DNA of 64,000 bases from Candidatus Allofournierella merdavium. GTDB lineage: Bacteria; Bacillota; Clostridia; Oscillospirales; Ruminococcaceae. The stretch is from positions 62,001 to 126,000 of the forward strand of contig DWYI01000033.1 of NCBI GenBank assembly GCA_019118765.1. Direction: 5' to 3'. The notes beneath the pieces were generated by a model that worked only from the letters and a program-made list of their open reading frames with translations, did no database searches and had not been told where the DNA came from. Each line of letters opens with the position of its first letter. The stretch's first letter is position 1. The position numbers were made by a program, and so were the translations under genes. Of this stretch, positions 50,371 through 59,858 are shown in pieces.

Positions 50371-52716
50371 TCATACCGGGGCGGGCGCGGCAACTTCACC
50401 TGCCTTGAGCATCCAGATGCGGGCGGAAAAATCCGGCATGGGGCGCACGCCCTCGGTGTAGCCGGTGCCGCAAAAGCGCTGGGGCGGCCGCAGCCCGGCG
50501 TGCATCAACAGGCTGCCGGCGGCGGCAAACTCCAGCTGCTCGCAGGGCAGCTGATACACCTCGCCCGCCAGATGCACCAGCATCCCGTCCGCCTTCAGCT
50601 TCACCGGCAGCACATGGCCCAGAAGGGTGCGAAAGGCATCCAGCTCCACGCTCTGCGGCCGCAGGCTCACCTGATAGACAAGGCTCTCGTCCAGCCCGGC
50701 AAGGCGCAGGGGCGCAAGGGGCGCGTTGGGGCGCACAAGGCCGGTCATCTCCAGCACCGCCGCCTCGCGCCGGTCCTCCGACACCACCATCCAGGCGCCG
50801 CCCCGGTCTGCCTCGGGGGCGGCCAGGCAGTAAAACCGGCCGCGCTGGAACAGGTCGCGGTGGGCCTTGTAAAATTCGATCTGGGCCTTCACGCTCTTTT
50901 CCTGGGCGGGGTTCAGGGCGGTCAGATCCATCTCGTAGCCCAAAAGTCCGAAGGCCGCCACGTCAAAGCGGCTGTCCAGCGGGGTGAAGCGCAGGGTCTG
51001 GTGGTTGGGCGCGGCGCTCACATGGCAGCCCATCACCCCCTGGGGATAGCCCAGGCTCGCCCAGGTCTGGATCTTGCACCGTTCCCAGGCGTCGGTGTCG
51101 TCGCTGAGCCATATCTGGGGCATGTAGCAAAGGATGCCCAGGTCAAACCGGTTGCCGCCGCTGGCGCAACCCTCAAAGAGCACGTCCGGGTGGGCGGCGG
51201 TCACCGCCTCCAGCACCTGATAGAGGCCCAGCGTCCAGGTGTGGGCAAAGCGGCCCTGCTCGTCCAGCGCAGGGCTGAACCGGTCGGTGTGGTGGCGGTT
51301 CATGTCCCATTTCACATACCGGATGGGGGCACTGTCCAGCAGCGTGTTCAGCTGTTCAACGAGGTAGTCCCGCACCTCGGCCCGGCAGAGATCCAGCACC
51401 AGCTGGTGACGGCTGCGGCTGGGGGCCACGCCGGGGGAGGCCACCGCCCAGTCCGGGTGGGCCTCGTAGAGGGCGCTGTCCTCGCTGACCATCTCCGGCT
51501 CCACCCAGAGGCCAAAGGCAAGGCCCTTTTCCGCGAGGTCCTCCGCCAGGCCTCCAAGGCCCCGGGGCAGCTTTTTCGGGTTGGGGTCAAAATCGCCCAG
51601 GCCCTTGGTATCGTCGGTGCGGCGGCCAAACCAGCCGTCGTCCAGCACAAACAGCTCTGCCCCGAGACCCGCGGCCTTGGCCGCCAGCGCCCGCAGCTTG
51701 CGGGGGGTGAAATCGAAGTAGGTGGCTTCCCAATTGTTCACCAGCACCGGCCGGGGCGCGTCCTTCCAGGCGGGTGGCAGGATGTGCCCGCGCACAAAGC
51801 GGTGCATGTTGTGCCGCAGGCCGTTGCGTCCCTCGGCGCTGAAGGAGAGCGCCGCCTGGGGGGTGACGAAGCTCTCGCCGTCCGCCAGCGTCCAGCAAAA
51901 GCCCTCCGGCTGGATGCCCGCCATCACCCGGGTGAAGCCGTAGCTGTCCGCCTCCACGCTGGCGGCGTGGCTGCCGGAATAGAGCAGGTTGAAGCCGTAG
52001 ATCTCCCCGGCGTGCTCATTCGTGTCGGGCGCGCTCAGGGCAAAGAAGGGGTTGCAGTAGTGGCCGGAGGCGCCGGACACGCTGCCGAATTCGGTCACCC
52101 CCCGCCGCACCGGGGCGGTGCAGGGCTCGAACTCCCGGGCCCAGGCCCCGGTGAGGGTGGTGAGCACAAAGTCCTGCCGGGGCAGGTCCAGCTGGTAACT
52201 CATGGCCCGGCGAAGGGTCACCGGCCCGCCGGTGCGGTTGGTCAATTTGATTTGCCGCACGATCACGTCGCAATCTTCCAGCGGAATGTAAAAAAGTTCC
52301 GCCGCCATGCCCTCGCCGCTCTCAAAGCGCAGCGAAAGGCACTGGCCCGCCGCCCGGGCGGCCGGCATGCCGGGAGTCTCGGGCGGGGCGGGCAGCACCT
52401 CGCCGCCCGCAAAGCGCAAGTCGCACACCGGGCTGCCGTTTGCCAGCGTCAGGGCCAGCGCGCCCCGGCGGAAATCCCCCTTTTCGGTGGGGGAGACCTC
52501 CAGCCCCAGGTGCAGCAGCGAGAGCACCGGGTCAAAGCCCTCGTCGTAGATGACGTCGGTGCCGTAGGCCACCGCCAGGGGCTGCCGCAGCGCTTCGGCC
52601 GAGGGCTCGATCCTGCGGCCGTAGTGCAGCTGTTCCGCCAGCGGGCCCCGGGGCGCGATGTACAGGCCGGTGCGTTCGGTCTCCACACAAAAGACCCCGT
52701 CCTTTTGAAAAATCAT
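50371..52716 (-). CDS. Alpha-galactosidase, glycoside hydrolase family 36
   Basis: 781 residues. The N-terminal beta-supersandwich is followed by a TIM barrel with 'FVLDDGWFG', 'GLWVEPEMVSEDS', the nucleophile Asp471 in 'YVKWDMNRHH' and the acid/base region 'LSDDTDAWER' (about 538-542). The full-length match and absence of a signal peptide indicate a cytosolic enzyme acting on imported melibiose- or raffinose-type sugars. It overlaps the transporter stop and is the last gene of the galactoside operon. Confidence 0.92.
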   Translation of the reverse strand: MIFQKDGVFCVETERTGLYIAPRGPLAEQLHYGRRIEPSAEALRQPLAVAYGTDVIYDEGFDPVLSLLHLGLEVSPTEKGDFRRGALALTLANGSPVCDLRFAGGEVLPAPPETPGMPAARAAGQCLSLRFESGEGMAAELFYIPLEDCDVIVRQIKLTNRTGGPVTLRRAMSYQLDLPRQDFVLTTLTGAWAREFEPCTAPVRRGVTEFGSVSGASGHYCNPFFALSAPDTNEHAGEIYGFNLLYSGSHAASVEADSYGFTRVMAGIQPEGFCWTLADGESFVTPQAALSFSAEGRNGLRHNMHRFVRGHILPPAWKDAPRPVLVNNWEATYFDFTPRKLRALAAKAAGLGAELFVLDDGWFGRRTDDTKGLGDFDPNPKKLPRGLGGLAEDLAEKGLAFGLWVEPEMVSEDSALYEAHPDWAVASPGVAPSRSRHQLVLDLCRAEVRDYLVEQLNTLLDSAPIRYVKWDMNRHHTDRFSPALDEQGRFAHTWTLGLYQVLEAVTAAHPDVLFEGCASGGNRFDLGILCYMPQIWLSDDTDAWERCKIQTWASLGYPQGVMGCHVSAAPNHQTLRFTPLDSRFDVAAFGLLGYEMDLTALNPAQEKSVKAQIEFYKAHRDLFQRGRFYCLAAPEADRGGAWMVVSEDRREAAVLEMTGLVRPNAPLAPLRLAGLDESLVYQVSLRPQSVELDAFRTLLGHVLPVKLKADGMLVHLAGEVYQLPCEQLEFAAAGSLLMHAGLRPPQRFCGTGYTEGVRPMPDFSARIWMLKAGEVAAPAPV

Positions 52717-54065
52717 CCCTTGCTCCCTTCTCTCTGACGCAGCGCCTCGCTGATGCGGGCGTTCTCCGCCTCGGTGAGGCGGTATTTTTTCATAAAGTAG
52801 ACGATGGAGAACACAAGGCCCGCCACCGGCAGCGCCACCATCAAAAGGCGCAGCCCCACCAGGGTGCTCTCCGCCTGCACAGGGGCGGTGTCGTCCAGGC
52901 CGATGAGATCCAGCCCCACGCCGGCGATGAGCACGCTCACCGCGCTGGCCAGCTTGACCACAAAGGTCTGCATGCTGAACACCACGCTCTCGTTGCGCCG
53001 GCCGGTCTTGTATTCGCCGTAGTCCACCGTGTCCGCCAGGAAGACGGTGGTGAGCACGGTGGCAAGGCCGAAGCCGATGTAGATGACAAAGGCGGTGGCG
53101 GCCAGCGGGGCCACGGCCCGCACGCCGGCCATGGCCATGGCGAAGAGGGCCAGATACCCGGCGATGGTCACCCCCAGCGCCCCGGCCAGGATCTGCTTGC
53201 TGCCCCAGCGCCGGCGCAGCAGCGGCAGGCTGGCCATGCTCAGCACCTGGCCCACGCCGCCCACGGTGCCGAACAGGCTGAACAGGTCGCTGTTGCCGAT
53301 GTCGTACTTGAAGAAGTAGACCCCCAGCTGGGTGGTGAGGTAGAGGGAGGCGTTGAAGACGATGATGCCCACCACCACCACCATGGCCTGATCGTTGTGG
53401 ACGAGGGCGGAGAACATCTCCCGCACCGTGGCGGTCTTTTGCCGCTCGGCGGGCTTTTCCCGCACCAGCGCCACACACACCAGCTCGGCGATGACGAACA
53501 GCACCGCGACCCCGGCGGCGAAGAGGGAAAAACCCTGCCGCTCGCCGGCGCCCAGCCGCACCACCAGCAGCATGGTGAGGATGGTGGGCACCGCGTAGCC
53601 CACGGCGGCGCAGCTGCGCCCGATCACCGACAGGTTCTCCCGCTCCTTGCCGGGGGCGGTGATGGCGGGGATCATGCTCCAGAAGGGGATGTCCATCAGG
53701 GTGTAGGTCACGCCCCACAGCACATAGGCCGCCGAGGCGTACACCAGCATGGCGGTGCCGGTGAGGGAGGCAGGCATGGCGAACATGCCGTAGAGGATGA
53801 GGGCGTTGGTCACCGTGCCGGTGACGATCCAGGGCCGGAACTTGCCGAAGGGGGTGCTGGTCTTTTCCACCACCACGCCCATCAGCGGGTCGTTGAAGGC
53901 GTCGAACACCCGGGCGGCCATCATCATCACACCGGTGAAGGTGCCGCTGATGCCCAGGATGTCATTGTAATAATAGAGAATAAAGCCGGAGACAAGGGCG
54001 TATACCATGTCCTTGCCCACCGCGCCGAGACCAAAGCCCAGTGATTGCCTTGCCGTTGTTTTCAT
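52713..54065 (-). CDS. GPH-family (MelB-like) sugar:cation symporter
   Basis: 450 residues with twelve hydrophobic segments. Family motifs are 'YYYNDILGISG', 'VFDAFNDPLMGVVVEKT', 'GKFRPWI' and 'DTVDYGEYKTGRRNE'. It likely imports alpha- or beta-galactosides. Both ends overlap neighbouring genes by four bases, so it is translationally coupled with the two glycosidases; AGGAGG is seven bases before ATG 54065. Confidence 0.9.
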   Translation of the reverse strand: MKTTARQSLGFGLGAVGKDMVYALVSGFILYYYNDILGISGTFTGVMMMAARVFDAFNDPLMGVVVEKTSTPFGKFRPWIVTGTVTNALILYGMFAMPASLTGTAMLVYASAAYVLWGVTYTLMDIPFWSMIPAITAPGKERENLSVIGRSCAAVGYAVPTILTMLLVVRLGAGERQGFSLFAAGVAVLFVIAELVCVALVREKPAERQKTATVREMFSALVHNDQAMVVVVGIIVFNASLYLTTQLGVYFFKYDIGNSDLFSLFGTVGGVGQVLSMASLPLLRRRWGSKQILAGALGVTIAGYLALFAMAMAGVRAVAPLAATAFVIYIGFGLATVLTTVFLADTVDYGEYKTGRRNESVVFSMQTFVVKLASAVSVLIAGVGLDLIGLDDTAPVQAESTLVGLRLLMVALPVAGLVFSIVYFMKKYRLTEAENARISEALRQREGSKG

Positions 54066-56440
54066 ATCCGTTCCTCCTCTCGTTTTTCCACCCGGAAGAA
54101 AAGGCGCACGGGCTGCGCGCCCTCCGTTTCGATGGTCAGCCGGCCCTCGCCGGCCTCGCCCCGGGTGCGCAGATAGCACCCGGCCATCCCGCCGGCAAGG
54201 GGCACCGCCGACGGGCCGATCAGTTCCACCGCACCCTCGGCACGCAGGGTCAGGCTGCGGCTGCAATAGACGCGCGGCGCCCCGAACTCGTCCACCGCCC
54301 GGATGCGGACGGTGGCCATGTCCCAGCTGGGGCCGTCGGTGAGGGTGTCGGTGTCCGCCTTCACTTCCAGCGCCAGCGTGTCGCCGGGGCAGCGCACTGC
54401 GCTGGCCACCACCCGGCCGTCCTTCACGGCGTCAAAGCGCCAGCGCACCACCTGGTCGCCCCAGCCGGCCACATAATTTCCATAAAGGCGCAGGCCATCC
54501 TCCCGGGAAAAGCCTTTGCACAGCATCAGATAGGCCGCCTTCACCAGCACCGGCAGGGGCAGGGCGCTGCCGCAGCGGGCGGAGGCCAGCAGCACCTGAC
54601 GCACCATGGCGGCGGTGCGGCGGCTCATGCCCTCCTGGCTCTGCAAAAGGGGACTCACCGTGTCGTCGATGAGCACCGGCGGATGGGCGAGGCCGTCGTA
54701 CTCCGCCGCGGGGAAGAAGCTGCCCGCTGGCAGGTCGTTGCGGTAGACGTCCACCCGGTCGGCGTTGGTGAACACCGCCACCGTGCCCAGCGCCCCGGCG
54801 GGGTGCTCGCCGATGTCCATGCCGCTGCTCACCTCCAGCACCGGTGCGTCCCGGCGCTGGCTGGCGTACACCGCCGCGGCGAGTTTCGGGTTGCGGAACA
54901 TATCCATCACCCCGTGGTAACAGACGCGGTCGCCGCTGCCGAAGTCCCGGTGGGTGTTGTAGTCGAACATGCACCAGCCGAAGCTGCCGGCAATGCCCTC
55001 GCCTTTGGCCGCGTCGCTCAGCACCCGGGCGTGGCGCAGCGCGTGTTCCAGCCGTTTGTCCTCGCAGTCGAAGGCCTTGGTGGGGAACATATGCCCGTTG
55101 TATTCGCTGATGAGGTAGCCCTTGTCCTTTTCCCTCGTGATGCTGCCGCGGGCGGCGCAGCCCCGGTTGTCCCCGTGGTGGGAGAAGTCGTTGTAGGTAT
55201 ACACATCCTCCAAAAGGTGACTGTGGGCGAAGTTGCGCACCCCGCCGGTGGGGCGGGTGGGGTCCAGCCGGTGAGCGATCTCGTTGGTGCGGCGGTAAAA
55301 TTCGTCGTCGTCCGCGCTCTCGTTGATGCGCACCCCCCACAGGAAGATCGACGGATGGTTGCGCCCTTGCAGCACCATCTCCCGGGTGTTTTCCAGCGCC
55401 TGGGCCTTCCAGGCGTCGCCCCCGATGTGCTGCCAGCCGGGGATCTCGGTGAACACCAAGAGGCCGATCTCGTCGCACCGGTCGAGGAAGTGGCGGCTCT
55501 GGGGATAGTGGCTGGTGCGCACCGCGTTGCAGCCCAGCTCGAACTTCAGGATGTCCGCGTCCAGCCGCTGAGCCCGGGCGGGAGCGGCGTAGCCCATATA
55601 GGGCCAGCTCTGGTGCCGGTCCAGTCCCCGCAGCAGCACCCGCCTGCCGTTGAGATAAAAACCTTCCGGCCGGAACTCCACCCGGCGGAATCCAAAGCGC
55701 ACATTGTACTCATCCGCGACGGCGCCCTCCCGCAGCAGAGTTGCCCGCAAAGTGTAAAGGTTCGGGTGCTCGCAGTCCCACAGGGCGGGGCGCTCCACCT
55801 GCAGAAGGACCTCGCCCGTGTCGGCGTCCCCCTCCCAGCGGGCCAGTTCTTCGCCGCTCTCGCCGCACACCGCAAGGCGCAGCGAGTGGCCGGCAGCGTT
55901 TTCGCAGCGGGGCAGGCAGCGCAGGCTGCCGTCCATATCCGCCCGCACGCAGAGATCGTCGATGAAAGCGGGCCCGCCCACCTCCAGATACACCTCCCGG
56001 TAGAGCCCCCCGTAGGTCAGGTAGTCGATCACATTGCCGAAGGGGGGCACGTCCAGCGTCTCCCGGCTGTCCAGCTCCACCGTCAGGTTGTTGGGCTCCC
56101 CCCAGCGCAGGTGGTCGGTCAGTTCCGCGGTGAAAGCGGTGTAACCGCAGCCGTGCTGCGCCAGCAGCGCCCCATTGAGATATACCTTCGCGAAGTGGGC
56201 CGCGCCCTCAAACACCGCCCGCACCCGCTTGCCCCGCCATTCCTCCGGCGGAGTGAAAAAACGCAGGTAGCCGCTCACCGTCTGATACATCTGCTCGCTG
56301 AACTCGTTGAAGGGCAGCATCGTCACCGTGTGGGGCAGCCGCACCGCCGCAAGGCCCTCTTCCGGCGCTTCCAGCGCGGCCAGCCGCGGCTCGTAGTGGG
56401 GCGTGAAATACCAGCCGTCGTTCCAGGGAATGTGCTTCAT
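54062..56440 (-). CDS. Glycoside hydrolase family 2 protein (probable beta-galactosidase)
   Basis: 792 residues with the GH2 order: N-terminal sugar-binding domain, immunoglobulin-like domain, then a TIM barrel containing 'GLDRHQSWPYMGYA', the acid/base Glu374 in 'RINESADD' and the nucleophile Glu446 in 'SEYNGHM', followed by C-terminal beta domains. No signal peptide, so cytosolic. It could also act on beta-glucuronides or mannosides; the operon favours galactosides. Confidence 0.88.
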   Translation of the reverse strand: MKHIPWNDGWYFTPHYEPRLAALEAPEEGLAAVRLPHTVTMLPFNEFSEQMYQTVSGYLRFFTPPEEWRGKRVRAVFEGAAHFAKVYLNGALLAQHGCGYTAFTAELTDHLRWGEPNNLTVELDSRETLDVPPFGNVIDYLTYGGLYREVYLEVGGPAFIDDLCVRADMDGSLRCLPRCENAAGHSLRLAVCGESGEELARWEGDADTGEVLLQVERPALWDCEHPNLYTLRATLLREGAVADEYNVRFGFRRVEFRPEGFYLNGRRVLLRGLDRHQSWPYMGYAAPARAQRLDADILKFELGCNAVRTSHYPQSRHFLDRCDEIGLLVFTEIPGWQHIGGDAWKAQALENTREMVLQGRNHPSIFLWGVRINESADDDEFYRRTNEIAHRLDPTRPTGGVRNFAHSHLLEDVYTYNDFSHHGDNRGCAARGSITREKDKGYLISEYNGHMFPTKAFDCEDKRLEHALRHARVLSDAAKGEGIAGSFGWCMFDYNTHRDFGSGDRVCYHGVMDMFRNPKLAAAVYASQRRDAPVLEVSSGMDIGEHPAGALGTVAVFTNADRVDVYRNDLPAGSFFPAAEYDGLAHPPVLIDDTVSPLLQSQEGMSRRTAAMVRQVLLASARCGSALPLPVLVKAAYLMLCKGFSREDGLRLYGNYVAGWGDQVVRWRFDAVKDGRVVASAVRCPGDTLALEVKADTDTLTDGPSWDMATVRIRAVDEFGAPRVYCSRSLTLRAEGAVELIGPSAVPLAGGMAGCYLRTRGEAGEGRLTIETEGAQPVRLFFRVEKREEERI

Positions 56441-57015
56441 GGCTTTTCCTCCCTTTGCACCAAAATGCCGTTCATCAACAGATCCATCATCCCGTCCAGG
56501 GCCTGTACATAGTCCAGCCCCTCCCGCTCCAATGCGTCGGTGGCCAGAAAATGCTCGATGGCTCCCTCCACCACCGCCCGCAGAAGGCCCGGCTCAAAGG
56601 GGCGCAGCACCCCCTCGTCCATGCCGCGGCGCAGCAGTTCCAGCGTGGGTTCCCAGCCCGATTCCAGCCGCTGGCGGATGCGGCGATATACCGCGGGATA
56701 CTTTTCCTCCACACCGCGCAGGCGAGCCCAGTCCAGCGTCTGGTAGGAGTCGGGCAGCACCACCACCAGCCGCCGCACCTTGGCCGCCAGGTCCAGGTCC
56801 GCCCGGGCCAGCACATCCGCTTCGCTGGCCTTCACTTCGTCAAACATGGCGTCCACCGTGGCCAGCAGCAGCGCCTCCTTGCTGTCGAACAGCACATACA
56901 GCGTCTTTTTGCTCATGCCCAGCCGCGCCGCCAGCTGGCTCATGGTGAAATCCAGCCCCTGCTCGCTGCACAGCGCGATAGCCTCGCGGATGCACTTTTC
57001 CCGCGCTTTGTCCAT
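56437..57015 (-). CDS. TetR-family regulator heading the galactoside operon
   Basis: 192 residues. The N-terminal helix-turn-helix ('FTMSQLAARLGMSKKTLYVLF') is followed by a helical ligand domain. It overlaps the GH2 start by four bases and has AAGGAGG five bases upstream of ATG 57015. As first gene of the operon it is probably an autorepressor; TetR regulation of a galactoside operon is less usual than LacI or AraC. Confidence 0.88.
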   Translation of the reverse strand: MDKAREKCIREAIALCSEQGLDFTMSQLAARLGMSKKTLYVLFDSKEALLLATVDAMFDEVKASEADVLARADLDLAAKVRRLVVVLPDSYQTLDWARLRGVEEKYPAVYRRIRQRLESGWEPTLELLRRGMDEGVLRPFEPGLLRAVVEGAIEHFLATDALEREGLDYVQALDGMMDLLMNGILVQREEKP

Positions 57016-57027
57016 AGCGCCCTCCTT

Positions 57028-57055
57028 GGAAACCAGAAATTTAAAATGGGTTTCC
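57028..57055. promoter_or_regulatory. Candidate TetR operator
   Basis: GGAAACC (57028-57034) and GGTTTCC (57049-57055), 7-bp inverted arms with a 14-base spacer, lie between the promoter and the tetR ribosome site. Confidence 0.65.
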
Positions 57056-57061
57056 TTCAAC

Positions 57062-57095
57062 GCTATCTTACACCGCCGGGCGGCGCAAAACAACG
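57062..57095 (-). promoter_or_regulatory. Promoter of the galactoside operon
   Basis: On the - strand TTGTTT, 17-base spacer, TAAGAT, with a TG just before the -10. Confidence 0.6.
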
Positions 57096-57164
57096 GGGCG
57101 GGGACGGATTCTCCCCTTTGCATAACTGGAAGGGGAGGTTTTTGGTATTCCCGACGGAATGCAG

Positions 57165-57199
57165 AAAGGCGGGGCGGCCTCACAAGAGGCCGCCCCGCC
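57165..57199 (-). terminator. Terminator of the ROK regulator gene
   Basis: GGCGGGGCGGCCTC (57168-57181), loop ACAA, exact complement (57186-57199); a short T-run follows on the - strand. Confidence 0.75.
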
Positions 57200-57223
57200 C
57201 GGTATGGCAAAGCAAGCGTTCGT

Positions 57224-58345
57224 TCAGTCCTCGTCGGCCGCAGCCTGGCCGGAAAAAACGTACTGGTGGATCACGTCCTGAGCGGCGCCCAGAATGGCGC
57301 TGTCATCGCAGGTGTCCACCTGCAGGTAGCCGGTGGCGTTGTCGTTGGGATTGAAGGCGGAGGCCTTCCGCTGCAGTCCGCCCAGAAAGGGGGTCAGCCG
57401 GGAGCCCACCGGCCCGCCCAGCACGATGGCGCAATCCACCACAAGATACAGGTTGTTCAGGGCCTGGGCCAGGATATCGGTGTACTGCTCCCAGCGCACC
57501 ACCGCCGCCGGTTCGCCGGCCTCCAGCGCGGCAAAAAAGCCATCCAGGCTGCCGTAGGGCCCTTCGGAGAGCTGATCGGCGGAACAGTAGGCCCCCAGGC
57601 ATCCCCGTTTGCCGCAGTTGTGCAGCCGGCCGCCGGGCACCATGCAAAAGTGGTTGATCTCCATGCAAAGGCTGTGATCGCCCCAGTATACCCCCCGCTG
57701 GAAGGCTGTGGCGGCGGCCAGTACCTCGCCGATCCACACATAAGTCAGCGAATCCTTCTCCGGCGCCTGCTGCAGGTTGGCAAAGAGCGCCGCGGCGGCG
57801 ATCTGACGCAGGGTGCAGGGATAGGGGATGGCGCGGGTGATGCGCTCCTGCTGCCAGCGGTCGATGTTCAGGATATAAGCGTGGATCAGCGGCGGGACGT
57901 CCTTGGTCACGATCGCGGTGATGGCGGTCCCCACGCCCAGCACCCGATCCCGGGGGATATAGTGGGCTTCCAGCAGTTCCTCAATGGTGCCGGCCAGAAA
58001 ACCGGGCAGCGCTTCCTGATCGGTAAAGTCAAACGAGCGGGTGAAGCGGTCCAGCACATGCTGGCGAAAATCCATCAAAAGAAACTTCACGCTGTCTTTT
58101 CGGACTTCCAGCCCCACGCTGTAGCGGCAGGCGGGGTTCGGATAGATCAGGTTGGACCGCCGCCCGGTGCGGCGGCTCTTCTCTTCGGTGATCTCCACGA
58201 TCAGCCCCTGCTCGGCCAGCAGCTTCAGATGGGTGCCGATGGTGGGAAGGCTCATGTCCAGCTGCAGCGCCAGTTCCTGCCGGGTAACGCCCTTTTCCAT
58301 ATTCCGGTAAATGTGCTGGAAGATCAGATTTGCGGTTTGGCGCAC
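57224..58345 (-). CDS. ROK-family transcriptional repressor, probable regulator of the SDR operon
   Basis: 373 residues. The N-terminal winged helix ('VTRQELALQLDMSLPTIGTHLKLL') precedes a ROK domain whose Zn motif is 'CGKRGCLGAYCS', lacking the first Cys of the usual C-x-C. GTG 58345 is preferred because AAGGAGG is seven bases upstream; TTG 58348 is the alternative. A GTTTTGTAAAAG site in its own leader matches the larger palindrome before the SDR operon. Confidence 0.87.
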   Translation of the reverse strand: MRQTANLIFQHIYRNMEKGVTRQELALQLDMSLPTIGTHLKLLAEQGLIVEITEEKSRRTGRRSNLIYPNPACRYSVGLEVRKDSVKFLLMDFRQHVLDRFTRSFDFTDQEALPGFLAGTIEELLEAHYIPRDRVLGVGTAITAIVTKDVPPLIHAYILNIDRWQQERITRAIPYPCTLRQIAAAALFANLQQAPEKDSLTYVWIGEVLAAATAFQRGVYWGDHSLCMEINHFCMVPGGRLHNCGKRGCLGAYCSADQLSEGPYGSLDGFFAALEAGEPAAVVRWEQYTDILAQALNNLYLVVDCAIVLGGPVGSRLTPFLGGLQRKASAFNPNDNATGYLQVDTCDDSAILGAAQDVIHQYVFSGQAAADED

Positions 58346-58369
58346 CAAGGCACCTCCTTTTTGAAAAAT

Positions 58370-58381
58370 GTTTTGTAAAAG
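58370..58381. promoter_or_regulatory. GTTTTGTAAAA operator site in the ROK gene leader
   Basis: GTTTTGTAAAAG matches half of the palindrome at 61506-61540; it lies between the probable promoter (TTGCTT-17-TAGATT on the - strand) and the ribosome site. Confidence 0.7.
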
Positions 58382-58425
58382 TATCTACTATTATTTAATC
58401 TATCATTGTTTTGCCCTAAAAGCAA

Positions 58426-58457
58426 GCGCCGGCGGCCCGTTCCGGGCGCGCCGGCGC
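58426..58457 (-). terminator. Terminator of the SDR-TauE-SLC13 operon
   Basis: GCGCCGGC (58426-58433) pairs with GCCGGCGC (58450-58457), with additional inner pairing; on the - strand it is followed by TTGCTTTT. Confidence 0.75.
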
Positions 58458-58465
58458 AAAATGGT

Positions 58466-59836
58466 TCAGACAAGACCGATGAACCGCCACCAGGCCATCA
58501 TCACCGTGCAGATGAACAGGATCTGCATGGGGATCTTGAGGGCGTACAGCTTTGCAAAATCCCGGATGCCGAACATGGCGAAGGAGAAGTACACGAGATA
58601 TGCCATGTTTTCGTAGGGAAGCACCACCGCGTCGCTGGTGTACTGGAAGACGAACAGGCCCAGCAGCACATTGTAGCCCAGCGAGCGGTAGAGGCTGCCC
58701 AGCACGCTGCTGAAGGCGGAAAAATAGCCCAGCGGCGTGAGCAGGAAATTCATCAGCAGGCCGAACGCGTAGGTCAGCAGAACAGTGGTGAGGAGGTTGG
58801 TCCCCTCGAACAGCGGCAGCAGATAGGTCTCGGCGATGCTGTCCGGCTTGACGTAGCCCGCCACGCTGCCCACGGCCACAAAGGCCGTGATCAGAAACAC
58901 CATGCCGAAGTTCACGTTTTTCAGCGTGTCCTTGCCGGCCACCCGCAGCCCCGGCAAAAAGAACAGCCAGGGACAGACGATGAAGGGCAGGGCGGTGTCC
59001 AGCCCGGTCCACTGGGCGGTGAGCAGCAGCGCCAGGATCAGCCCGATCACCGCCAGGCACTTTTTCTCGCCGGAGCTCACCGGCCCCAGCCGGGCATACT
59101 GGGCACGGAACTCTTCCTTCGCGTCGATCTGCGGCGCCTTGATGAGAAAACGCAGCATGAACCACAGGTAGAAGGTGATAAACAGGAAGCCCGGCCACAG
59201 CGACCACAGCGCCTGCACCCAGCCCAGGGTCACCGGGTCCTCCGGGGTGGAGGCGCCGGCGGTGAGCACCCCGATGAAACCGGGGTAGGGGATAACGCCG
59301 TTTGCGGAAATGGTGCCCATGGCGGCCGCCAGCATCACGCCCGCCGCCGCGGTGCCGGGTTTCAGTTTCAGGGTGCGGCACACGCCGTAGGCCAGCGGCG
59401 CGAACACATACTGCACACAGCAGGAGGTGAACAGGCTGCACAGAAAACCGGAGAACAGCAGCGCAAAGCAGACGCCCCGGTAACTGGCGCCCGAGCGGAT
59501 GATGGCGAACAGGGCGATGCGCCGCAGCAGGCCGGACTCCTCCAGGATCACCGTCAGCAGCAGTGTGCCCAGAGTGATCCAGGGCAGGGTGCCCGCCCAG
59601 CCGCTGTACACCACGCTGGCGGGGGCCACTCCGCACAGCCAGTAAGCCAGGGGCAGCAGCACGCCGATGACCATGTTGTCCAGCAGGCTGAAAGCGCAGC
59701 ACAGGATGCCCGCCACCGTGACCAGCAGGTATTTCTTCACTCCCAGGGTGAAGACCGCGCCGGTGGGCAACAGGGCCAGCGCCACGCAGGCCAGCAGGGT
59801 GATCAGCCATGGTTTATAATTGCTTTTTGCGGCCAT
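58466..59836 (-). CDS. SLC13/DASS-family anion permease
   Basis: 456 residues with about eleven or twelve hydrophobic segments. The repeated hairpin regions 'SANGVIPYPGFIGVLTAG' and 'VFLITAFVAVGSVAGYVKPDSI' suit the divalent anion:Na+ symporter fold. It likely imports a dicarboxylate, sulfonate or similar anion that the SDR gene oxidises. GGAGG precedes ATG 59836; it is 22 bases after the TauE/SafE gene. Confidence 0.83.
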   Translation of the reverse strand: MAAKSNYKPWLITLLACVALALLPTGAVFTLGVKKYLLVTVAGILCCAFSLLDNMVIGVLLPLAYWLCGVAPASVVYSGWAGTLPWITLGTLLLTVILEESGLLRRIALFAIIRSGASYRGVCFALLFSGFLCSLFTSCCVQYVFAPLAYGVCRTLKLKPGTAAAGVMLAAAMGTISANGVIPYPGFIGVLTAGASTPEDPVTLGWVQALWSLWPGFLFITFYLWFMLRFLIKAPQIDAKEEFRAQYARLGPVSSGEKKCLAVIGLILALLLTAQWTGLDTALPFIVCPWLFFLPGLRVAGKDTLKNVNFGMVFLITAFVAVGSVAGYVKPDSIAETYLLPLFEGTNLLTTVLLTYAFGLLMNFLLTPLGYFSAFSSVLGSLYRSLGYNVLLGLFVFQYTSDAVVLPYENMAYLVYFSFAMFGIRDFAKLYALKIPMQILFICTVMMAWWRFIGLV

Positions 59837-59858
59837 GCGATCGACCTCCCGATCCGCC

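Noticed and set aside
50371..53718. GH36 gene extended to a 1,115-residue protein
   Set aside because: The extra N-terminus runs antisense-like through the transporter coding frame; ATG 52716 has a ribosome site and gives the normal GH36 N-terminus.
54041..56512. 823-codon open frame on the + strand
   Set aside because: Antisense to the GH2 enzyme with catalytic Glu motifs on the - strand.
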